From Torymus aiolomorphi (Eukaryota; Arthropoda; Insecta; Hymenoptera; Torymidae), in NCBI GenBank assembly GCA_036365515.1, contig CM070873.1, positions 230,035,876 to 230,099,875 on the forward strand: a DNA stretch of 64,000 bases, given 5' to 3'. The notes under the pieces are model-generated. The model was not told the origin of the DNA and did not search any database. It saw nothing but the letters and a program-made list of their open reading frames with translations. A program made the position numbers and the translations under genes. This document shows, piece after piece, positions 48,293 through 60,200 of this stretch. How positions within the stretch are numbered: the first letter of the stretch is position 1; each line of letters begins with the position of its first letter.

Positions 48293-51200
48293 TCTCTCTT
48301 TCTCTCTTTCTGAATTCAGTTAAACAACTCAACATTTTCCTCACCCGCGGCTACGATGCGGCCCAGATACAAACGAACCCGCTTTCCCCCCTTTGATCTC
48401 CCATACAAACACGCGTTCGAACCTATTTCTTCGCTCCGCCATCATAAATGATATCACGGATGGTTTAATTGCGCCCGGGGCGGTTCGGCCGACAAAAGAC
48501 GCTGCACTTGTCTCCGGAAAGCAGACAAATCCGCAACAGACCATCAGGCGCAGCCGGCGCGCGTCTTCTTAAAAACCAGGCACGCGCGCGCAGACGGTTC
48601 TGTATATGAAATTGCATAAGAGAGCGCGAGGAGGAAAGAAAAATTCAATAAACTCGCGTAACGATAATTGTGGAATATATCGTGACAATGGGGAACCTTT
48701 GCGCTCGCGTATATTTCAATAACAGTCGTACACTTTGCACATGACGCGCGCTCTTCGTGTCGCCCGCGGACAAAGCCAGAGAGGAGAGCACTTTGTCCTT
48801 CAAGCGACTGACAGAACTGCCGCCAATTCCGCTCCCCTCTCCTACCGCTCGGCATACTTGGCTTTTCCCGCGTTTACGTGTACTTGCTTTTATATTTCTC
48901 GCACGGGGTTTTTGTTTTTGCTCTTTGGCGTGAGCCGCATGCGAGATAGGTATATAGATTTCGAGGGGGCAGGGTGGACGTGTGCGCGAAACTATTCCGA
49001 CCATCGGCGCCTGCCACGTGCTGGCTGTTTTTTTTTTTTCGACCCTTGAAATACCATGGATCGACGCTGGAATTCCGCGTTTGTCGAAGTTTAATTTGTT
49101 CGCGGGTACTGGAAGTTCTTGCTGCTTTGATGAAGTTTTATCATTGCATGAAAAGCTATACAGCGTTATTTGAAAAATAAAGGCTGTACCTGGAATTCTT
49201 TTGACTTCGTACAAAGTCCTGCTTTTTATTGAAGTTTACAAAGAAAAAGCTAACAATTTTACGCCTTTTTGACGGAAAGTGCGATGGACATTTATTTTTA
49301 CAAAAAAAAAATCGCCCTCAATAAAACGCTACTATTATAAATATAAAATAACGTACAATTTGAAATAGTACATTTCGACACGGGTGGGGAAGTCGATTAT
49401 TTAGCTCATGTGTCTTTTTGCACGAGCGAAGCGAGTGGTATAAATTTATTTACTTATGTAGATCATGAAAAGTTAACACAATGTTTACAATTCCCCATAT
49501 GAATTCTGCTTTAATTATACAGACGTCGTAGTGTAACAACGAGTCTCCTGTTATTTAAATGTGGAATTAAAGTGCGTGCTGCGAAACGGTGTACGTTCGA
49601 AAGTTTTAATTGCAATTAATTTTGAGGTGCACGTGCTCGAATCGTTATTATTGGAGACTCTGTTTGAAATTTGACATCGAAGTCATGTAAATTAGGTTGG
49701 CGGTAAAGGGACATTATGCGTAAATTAGTATTTACATATCAATCGATTTACAGCACCTGCATAAAGGCCACATAATTATCGAAAATAAAAAGTATGAAAT
49801 TGGAATTACCGTGTAAATCAAATAAAAGTATATTAATCATAAAATACCAATTAAAAATATGAAGTTTATGTTATTACTTTATGATATAACTATATATTTT
49901 TGTATCTTTGATTAAAGTATTGCGAATGAAATAGACATTTTCATTAAGTGCTTCTATATGTTCTTTTTTCGGTAAAGTAAAAAAATTTCATTAAGTACTA
50001 ATAATAAGTTCAGGATATAGTCAATTGTGATGTATTTATAGAGAAAGATAAGAATATATACCCTTAATGAATTGATAGGCAGGAAATTATGTTATCGTAA
50101 TACGACGGTAATTCTATTTACTTGATGGAGACTTGGCTATTTTTGTACCAAATGTTTCCGCAAATCAATATGAACTAATAACTTAAGTATCTAAGAATTA
50201 CTTAACACATAATTGATAATAAAAATAAAAGTGACGGTTGAACAGTGTAATAAAAACGCAAAGTTGCTCAATATTTGATCATTATTAGATATTATAATTA
50301 TAAAACACTGTTCAAAATTTCAATGTTAAAGTTAATAAGAAAAACCATGGATTAAGTAAAAATACATGTAAAATCTACAAATTCTAGTCTTTAACTTTTG
50401 AAAGAAATCTTATAGACAATATATATGCTTTAGAAGTTGTAAAAATATACTTTTTGATGCCTTACTTATTTCGTTCTTTCATATTCGTATGTGTATCCAC
50501 ACGTAACAAAAACTTATTACGGAATATTTAATTTTATGAAAAAAATACTTTTCTTTGTTTTAGATCCAAACGTTTGTTTAACAGAGGAGTGTGTTCGAAC
50601 AGGTAAGAATTTTGAAACCAAATTCACGTATCAAACAGCGTATCGTTACTTGCGTTGCAATTCTTAATCGACAGCTTTCATAACATTTTGGTGGTAACTG
50701 TAAACGACATTCGATTCGCCAACCGCTCACAAAACTTTGGGGGTATATTGAAAGGTGTTATTTTACCCAAACAGTGAAGTCAAAGTCTGGCCTAGTGGCT
50801 CCATTACTACTGATCTACACATGCCAGATAGCACCACGGGCATAAAGCTTCTCTTTTATATATCGTCGCGCGGTACGAAGAAAAGCCATCTTCGAAGTTA
50901 CAGGCGAAGAAAAGCCAAAAACGCGTCTAAGACGAAGAAAAGCCAGTTTGGGTCCTCCCAGACGAAGAAAAGCCAGTTTGCGCCCTCCCAGACGAAGAAA
51001 AGCCAGTTTGACTTCACAAACGAAAGTAACATTTAGATGGCATCTTATAGATAACCTTCAGATAATAAGATGATATAAAGATAAAAAGATAACAAAAAAG
51101 ATTAAAAATCTTTTTAAAAAGATAAACAGATAAGATAAAAGATAAAAAGATGATCGGTCAATATAATAAGATAACTAGTAATTGAATGTTGAATGTATAA

Positions 51201-54200
51201 CGCCATCCATTTTTATATTAAATAGTTGAGGACGATCTTTGGAGGCAAAATGAAATGATCTTATTTCTTTATGGCAACGTTTCGTTGGCTTAGTACGCCA
51301 ATCATACGTCGATCAGATGTTATTCTCGACTGATATATACGTAATTATAACGTATGATATATACGTTTATAATTTCGGCCTGATGAGGTTGGCGTACTAA
51401 GCCAACGAACCGTTGCCATAAAGAAATAAGATCATTTCATTTTGCCTCCAAAGATCGTCCTCAACTATTTAATAATAACTAGTAATTGATTAGATGCAGT
51501 CAGTTGGGGGATTTTTCCTCCGCAGGAACGGCGCAAACTGGCTTTTCTTCGTCTAGGAGAACCCAAACTGGCTTTTCTCCGTCTTAGACGCGTTTTTTGG
51601 CTTTTCTTCGCCTGTAACTTCTAAGTTGGCTTTTCTTCGTACCGCGCGACGATATACGCCGACCGTTAAACGCGCATTTATTCCCGTCCATTTATTTCTT
51701 CGACTTTCAAAAAATAAATATTTTATTATTAATTTTTTATTGTGAGCTTAAAGCAGGGGGCTGTATAATAAAACAAATCCTAGCAATGAAAATTTTAACG
51801 TCTCGCAATAAAAACTATCTCCCTTTTAAATGCCATTATTTTATATATAAACTGACAAATTGCCGCCATAAATAAATGTCTTAAAACGTCAGTTTTCCCT
51901 TCCCTATATACGACCCGGGAGAACTTTACCGCGCGAGTACTAAACACGAGCAAATTAAAGTCCGGATCGATGTCTCGGCGCCGCAGTAGTGCTGCTCTAG
52001 AAATATAATTTGTTACTACCCATTAAACAAAAAGTATGACAATTTAATCCCCTAAAAAACGCAAAGAAAAAAAATCATTAACATCTGCGAACAGCGGCGA
52101 GTCTGCTGTCGGCGATGGACAGGGCGGCGGCGCCCTGCACGGATTTCTTCCAGTACGCCTGCGGCACGTGGAACCGGCTGCACGTGATACCCGAGGACCG
52201 TAGCTCCGTGTCGACTTTCGAGGTGCTGGCCGATCAGCTGCAGGTCATCCTGAAGGGCCTGCTCGAGGAGCCGCCCGATAACAATGACAGCAACGCGACG
52301 CTGAAGGCCAAGCTCTTCTACAGGTCCTGCATGGACATCCGTGGGTACAATGAAAGCATTACCGAAAATCACCCGTCCCTCGATATACGCCACTTGTAGA
52401 CTATTATTACCCGTTAAAAAACGTGATTTTTTTTTTGTTTGTACTTTGAATGTAACTCAAGTTACGTGAGTACCTCATATTTTATATATTATTTGTGGAT
52501 TGGTCATAGTAGCTGCTTTATTTTTTATCAAAAAAGTACATGGTAAATCTTTTCTGGAAAGTGCTCGAATCCAAAAATTCTTTACTGTTTGAAAGGTTTA
52601 ATGATTGATTGCATGTCAAGGAAGTATGAATATTATAAAAGGAAATTTTATAATTAAAGCGCGGCGGTTACATCTAGAAAATGTAATGCGCCTATAAATA
52701 CACCTATAAATACTACGATAAATCAGTGTAAGACGTGAAGCCTGTATGAGCATTTTAATTATTTCATCCAGTGTGAGGTACGTTCAACGTTTTACTAAGA
52801 AAATTCGTTAAGTAATCGAATACTAATTATGAAATTAAATCGAACTGCATCGTTAAAATCAATTCAAATTCCCTACCAGCTCGATTTTATACGAGCAATT
52901 AGTAAGTTCAAAAGATCAATACCGTAAACAATGTAGTATCATTAAAGATATACTCGTTTTTAATGCTTCCATTCCATATTTATTCAGTTTGCCATTTCCA
53001 GGAAAGAAAAGTAATATTTTCATTTAAAAATATAAAATTATTTTATGTACATTTTTCCGTCAAATTTTATACTAATGTTGACCAAGTAATGTTACGAACT
53101 GTCGTTAAAAATGTTGCCATCCACAGAATTAATACAATAACTGCCCCAATTTTGAAGATTTCCTATTACTATTCCCCAATATACAACCATCGGATACCTA
53201 CAATAAATAACGAACCCGCAACAATCCGATCCAACACTCCTGCAATCGCTTAACACACGATATCGTTTTCTCGAACGCGTGCAGCGAAGATCCGGGAGAT
53301 CGGAGACCTACCGCTACGCGAGAGGCTGAGGTCGCTAGGCGGCTGGCCTGCCGTCGAGGGCGCAAAGTGGAAGGAGCCGACCTACCCGGTGGAGGAGCTG
53401 CTCGGCCGGCTGCGCGGCGAGTACAACGAGGGCGTGCTGCTCGAGCAGTGGGTCGGCCCGGACGACAAGAACTCCTCCACGAACATCCTCCAGGTGCGCC
53501 GGCAAAGTAAGACCTTAGCCGTCGACTAGGGCTTTTCTTTACCGGTTATATTATTATCATTATTATTACATGTTTACAATATATATTATGACGAATTGCT
53601 TTTTGTTTTAAATTTTATCGCGCGGTTTCCAATCTATAGTGTGTATAATTTTCGCAGATGCGTTCATGCCGTAGAATAAGTGCATTCTGAGTGAGTGACC
53701 TTAGCTCGGAGAACGATGCGCTCGATTCAAATGAAATTTGCTTGCGTATAAGTGAAGCTACTTCTGCCTAATTGAAGAGAGTTATTACCCATACTATCCC
53801 CTGTGAGAGCCCCAGTCGAGCAAGCGATAAAACAGAGGACCTCCCTCTGCTTCTAAGCCTGGCTCTTTTACCTTCCCCGACCCTCCATAGAAATTCGGAC
53901 TAACGGTTCGTTGTGCGACTAGAACAATAAGTTCAATGTAGAAGCATTCTCAGGATCATCAGTTTGACACTCGCGCCTCCGAGTACTAAGGAACACGTAG
54001 CTCCAGAAAATAAAATAAATCTTATTACTTTATTTTCGTTACAATTTCAATTAAAAAATTAATTTTTCACGCTATTTACTTTTAAATTATGTGCTTTGTA
54101 GAGAGAGATAACAAAATGACAAGATCGTTATTTTATTATAAAAAATTACCCCACTTTGCATAATTAGACTTAATTTCGCTAAAATGACATACTAAAATGA

Positions 54201-57200
54201 AACGACGAATATAAACTATTTCATAAGGCATGGAAATTGAAAAAAGAAAAGCAATCGCAACTCGTTCGGAACTAAAATAAAAGTGAGGAATGAAAACGCG
54301 AGCAATAATTTGAATTTGACGGAAAGTCTGATGAAAAAAGTTGCCAGGGCTCACAATTTGTGTTACACTTCAGCTCGACCAGATGCAACTCGCGCTACCC
54401 AGCCGTGATTACTACTTGAAAAACAGTAGCGAAGACCAGCTCAACGCTTACCATCGCTACATGACCAACGTGGCTGTGCTACTGGGCGCGGATCCGAAAA
54501 ACGCATCCGCCGAATTTAATAAAGTCATCGATCTGGAACGTGAGCTCGCCAATGTAAGTGTTTTTCTAAAATCAGACGCTTTTTATTTTCTATCATATTG
54601 TTAATGTGATAAAATTTCATCAAATGTTTTATACATTTTATTATGTACTTTCAAAGAACCAAAATTTATGTGTTGAATCTCAGAGCCCATATTTAAATTT
54701 TTCCTTTGATAATTAAAATAATTTCATATGCGAAAATGGACCGCGCATATAAAGGGATGCTGCTATCCACTTGAGGTCCCTTTTTGCATATTCACTTGTC
54801 ATATTTATTTTTCTGTGTGTGTAATGAAAATTTTTAAAAACTTACTATCCATATATCGTCACTTACTTGACCGAAAATACTGTTTCTTATTAAGTAAGAA
54901 AGAACACTTACCTAAAAAGCATTTAGAATGTTTAATCATTATTCATATATTTCTTTTCTCTATAAGTGCATACATTTGTTTAATGATCGTTAAAATCATC
55001 AAACAACATAATAATTTAAGTTAAGATGAATTCTACACGTTAAAAATCTTAAAGTGTACTATTGTGAAAACATAAATTATTATTTTTGCATGCACTGTCT
55101 TACCAAACTCGGACTATATCTACTACAAATCGATGTATGTACATCTACAAGTATTTCCTTATTCTTCTAAAATTCTACTTACGGCTTTTTGTTTTATTTT
55201 GTTTTTGTCATGCTGTATGCCAATAATAAATATTTCTCAAAAACTCCTATATTGAAATTAAATTGCAACTTTGATCGAGCTGCTAAGTATATCATCTCGT
55301 TAAAGTAAAAACTTTATTTTTCTCTTTTCTTCTCGATCAAAATAAATCACTTCGCGTTTTACGATAATGTTTGCGCACGCGAGAGAGAGAAAGAGAGAGA
55401 AAGAAAGGATAAGAAGAGTACTAACGAAACGATTGCAGGCATCGACACCGGAGGCTGATCGGCACGACACGTCGGCGATCTACAGGAAGCTGACGCTGCG
55501 CGAGCTGCAGCTCGAGGTGCCGCAGCTGCGCTGGCGCACCTACCTCGAGAAGTTCCTCGTCTCGCCCATCACCGACGAGGAGCCACTCGTCGCCTACGCC
55601 ATGCCGTACTTCGTGAAGATGGGCCACATCATTCAGAAGACGCCGAGAAGGTAGGACGTGACGAGTTTTATACTTATATAGGTTGAATTGGTGAGATTTC
55701 GAGTGTAGAGTAGTAGTGTATGTTATGAAAAAAAGAAAGAAGAAAGTCCACAACACTTATTTAAAATATAAAAAACTAAATTAGGTTTTATTAGCTTGGA
55801 AAGGCAAAATACTAAATCTGGATTGGTACAAGTTAGAACTCTTTGAGCCTCACGACAGTGCGGTACGCATGCCGACCAAACGGCAACTGCCGCATACGCG
55901 TCTTTTCTCCCCGCGCACGGAATTAGTTTACATATGATTGACGCTAGGCTCGCCACCGTCGCTACCATAATATTACAAACAGAATTTGAAGCGATAATAC
56001 ATTCTTAAAGCAAAGAAGAAGTTACATTTACAAAAAGTAAAAAAGGAAAATTTAATAATAATCTCATTGAAAGTCTCTAAGTAAAGACTGGGGAAAGAAA
56101 ACATATCTATAAATATCGGATTTTCTACAACTACGACAATTTTATTTGTATAACTTTTAAGTTATAAACGAGAGAAATTCAATCATTTATGTTTTCCAAA
56201 TAAGAATTGTCATTAAATTTTGTATTCAAAATTGCCCGTTTTAAGCACATTTCAAGAGTTAACCTTGAAAGCTAATTAAATCACTATTAAAGTTCTCGTG
56301 TATATATTCTCACGAATAAAGCAGCTTACGAGTTATTGCAAAATTGACGCTTTGAAGCAATCAAACCGAATTCCATTGCACGAGAGAGCCCACCTAATTA
56401 TGAATTTGTTTCCATACAAATTAGGTAAACTCGCTCGCGCGATTCACTGCGATTCAAATAATTTAACGGACACCGTGTGTGCATGCGAGCTTTAATAATC
56501 GCTCGGAATGAACAAAGTGAACTCTCCAAAATACACAAAGTGAAATTGTTTCATACATTGTGCAACTAATTAACGAGTGCACACTGAACTTTTGAAGCGA
56601 TTTCGACTTAATAAGTTAGGTACATGTTACTGATCCGTTTGAATTTCGTCTTACTTAAAGCTTCTCTGAACTGAGCTGATATGTATAATGCGAAAAGTTT
56701 AATGTCACTGTTCAACGGTATTATAAAGCCTTTTGATTAAAATGAGCTTATTAATAAACATTATTGACGAAACGCACGATAATTAAGGATAAGTGGAATT
56801 CATAAATAATGTGATAAATAGCAATAAATTCTATTTAAAAATATTTATTTATTCAAATGATAATGAAAATCTTCATTACAAAAAAAGAAAAAACAATAGA
56901 ATTTTTACTCCAACTCGTGAACAATAGAGCGCGAATAATACTCAATACAGCGAAGAATCGCATTTCTTTCACCACGCAGGACGCTTCACAACTACATCCT
57001 GTGGCGGCTGGTGATGTCGATAATGCCGCACATGATCGACGACTACCAGCAGAAGCGCATCGAGTTCCGCAAGATCCTGCTGGGCATCCTGAGCGAGCGA
57101 ATGCGCTGGTCCCGCTGCGTCGAGTGGACCAACAAGAAGCTCGGCATGGCGGTCGGAGCGCTGTTCATACGCGAGAACTTCAATCACGAGAGCAAAGTGA

Positions 57201-60200
57201 GTATATACGACGGTTGGGCTGAGAATGGTGTGAGATGCGTCGAAACGTTGTATTGTGCTTGTTCGGTCTGTCGATAAATCCAGGTGGCTCCGAGTATTGT
57301 AAAATATTATTTTACGTTTGTTTTTTTTGTGGAATACCCATTAAGTGTATTAAAAAATATAATAGGTGGGTTTTAAATATATCGGAAGTATAATATCGAA
57401 TGAAAGAAAAAAGCAACATTATTTTTTACTATGAATAAAGTGATGATTTATTTTTGAATTTTTATAGTAAATATTTATTACATTTTGTTTCCATTATTTA
57501 CAATGATATTTTGGATTTGTTAAAAGTTAAAACCAAATAATTGATGATGCTTCAGCGAGAACTAACACAAACTTTTATTTTATATACAGAATTTCTCTGA
57601 AAAATAACAAGGTTTTCATTTTACAGTAATAGAGAGTAATTTAATTTACGTGCGTGAGAAAAAATAAATCCTGCTCCACTGTACAAAAAATATTATGTTC
57701 GAATTTTCCTAATTTTAATTTGAGAAACGTTTTAAAGCAAAAGAATTTCTTAATATTTAATTTTTAGCGAATAATCTCTAATTCATTTTACGCTGAGAAT
57801 TATTGTCTACAAGATGTATTTCGTTCACTTAAACATATAAAAAAATTAACAATATTGAATTAGCTTTAGTGAAAATTAGTAAGAAGAAAATAAAATCCCC
57901 CAGCCCCTTCACCTTCATTATGTACTTATTAAAAGTTTCACTAAAACTTAGAATTTTGTTAATTAAAACTGATTAGAACTTTGAAAAACGAAGCAATTAT
58001 CCTGCCACTTTATTTTTATCCGGATGATAATTGAAAAAGTTACGAGGCGTCGTAAAGTTCAGCGAAGTCGATCCTCCCCAAGACACCCCCTAGTTAAAAT
58101 TACCGCGATAATCCCAAATCTCCTTCACGATTCACTCGGCACACTATTCACCTATAACAAAAACGTGTATACAACAATCACGTCGCGTTATTTTTTTCTC
58201 CTCCGATCGATGCGCGGATAACAACGCAAGCCGCGCGCGCGCGCGCAGCACACGATTCTCTCGCTCTCTCGTAGCCCAAGTACTAGATTTCTAGAACACA
58301 CGCGCGCGTCACGGACATTGTCCCTTTTCCACGCCGGCGGATTTGTGTATAAATACACTTACTCTTGTCGCGGCCTTGGCTGTGATATGCTGCATTTTAA
58401 AAAAGGGGAACATATGACGTTAATAAGGTAGCGGCGGCGGCGTGCGCGCTCTTTTTCTAGGAGACCGCGCTGGAGATGATTCACACGCTGCGCGAGGCCT
58501 TCAACGACCTGCTCGCGGAGAACCAGTGGATGGACGACGAGACGCGTGCCGTCGCCAAGAAGAAGGCCGACTCCATGAACGAGCGCATCGGGTACCCCGA
58601 ACTTCTCAAGGATCCCAAGGAATTGTCCAATGAGTACATTATGGTGGGTCATTTCGACAATTGGTTGTGTTTTTTAGTTCGGAAGTTCAAAGCAAACTTT
58701 TTAGCAGTGAAAAACAAAGAAAAGTATACTAAAGTTGTTAGGTTTTTGTTATAAAGTAAATTAAAAATTTTTCAAAATTTCAACAATTGATTTACTGAGA
58801 TACGAAAAACGTTATGAAATTACAAAAAACGATAATTATCCATTGGAAATCATTGCTCTATAGCCTGATAACTTATATATGTTTATATACTTTGGAAAAC
58901 TGAAAAAAAAAACTGTTTTCAAACAATTTCGTAGCTGAATATAACGGAGGACAAATTCCTCGAGAACATATTCGCTGTCTTCAAGTACGACGCTTACCAT
59001 AACTTGGAAAAATTGCGAAAACCCGTGGACAAAAACAAATGGTCAACAGAGCCAGCGGTTGTCAATGCATTCTACAATCCGAATAAAAATGACATAGGTA
59101 AGATATATCAATTTTCGTGTCGCGCTCGTTTCGTTTCATTCCATTACCCCACGCGCTTTTTTCAAACACGTTTTTCCGTAATAAAATGCGAAATTTATTT
59201 TCCTTTGTAAGTGCATGAATTCTCGTGTGCCCTTGTCACTATATTTTTCATACCGTCTACAAAAATGATAAGATATGTGTCATTGAAACACAAAATATTA
59301 CCTACGAAAACTATTTCCCATCTTTTCTAGGAACTTTACATTTTTTATAAACCACAAAGGAGGAAAACACGCTCCGCATGCATTTTTGAATTCTAAAGTA
59401 AACTCTGTCTTTATCCACTTTTCACATTGCATATATTTTATTGTAAAATTCATTTGTGTATATTTTGAAATTCTGTCTCGTATAAACACAAGTCGGAAAA
59501 GCAATATACGGTCATAAACTGTCATACAAGTGCATTATAAAGATTTACTGATTTCATAAAACCAAATTCTCATAACAGCAGATTTACCGATGCGACATAA
59601 ATTTCAGGGAATTTAATTTGCACGTATGAATATTATTATCTCTCACGCGATTCGATAATAAATTTGATACATACGTATTACTGTGATCAAATCGTTAAAC
59701 TTAGGAAGCTATCTTTTACTTTCCGGACGCAATTGATGGATGTAACAAATAAATGCCTGAACTTACCTTTGATATAAAATTAAGCACGCTATAGGTTTGT
59801 TTGAGGATTAATAATGACAGCTAATCATAATTAATATAAAAGTAGAGAATAAACATAACTAGTTTTTGCAAATATTTCACCGTAAATTTGATAAAAATTC
59901 AAATTGTTCAATATACTGAAGCACCCAGACAATATTCAGTTTATTATTCTATCTTTATACACAACTTATACTTATCAGTGCGTACAAATTAATCACGAGG
60001 CAGAAATCATTTAAATAACAAATATTAATCAACCAATAAACTTTAAAAAAAAACATCGCTTCAACAGTGTTTCCAGCTGGCATCCTGCAGCCGCTGTTCT
60101 ACTCGCAGCACTTTCCCAAGTCGCTGAACTACGGCGGCATCGGCGTGGTGATCGGCCACGAGATCACCCACGGCTTCGACGACAAGGGCCGGCAGTTCGA

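Larger units (their letters stand above)
40678..50563 (+). other. Neprilysin intron 2 (9.9 kb)
   Basis: Hosts the LINE at 41461-44095, MITEs at 41187-41447 and 46182-46301 and a CT microsatellite at 48176-48311. Two GC-rich patches, 45170-45990 and 48340-49080, stand out from the AT-rich background and might hold regulatory sequence. Open frames inside them lack recognisable content. (GA)n lies at 40861-40880. Confidence 0.6.

Noticed and set aside
48645..49214. 189-codon minus-strand frame in neprilysin intron 2
   Set aside because: There is no domain or splice support, and it lies in a GC-rich island where chance frames are expected.
50900..51036. GACGAAGAAAAGCC repeats considered as a CRISPR-like array or a coding repeat
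   Set aside because: The repeats occur inversely on both arms of a foldback element, spacers are very short and not unique, and the context is eukaryotic.
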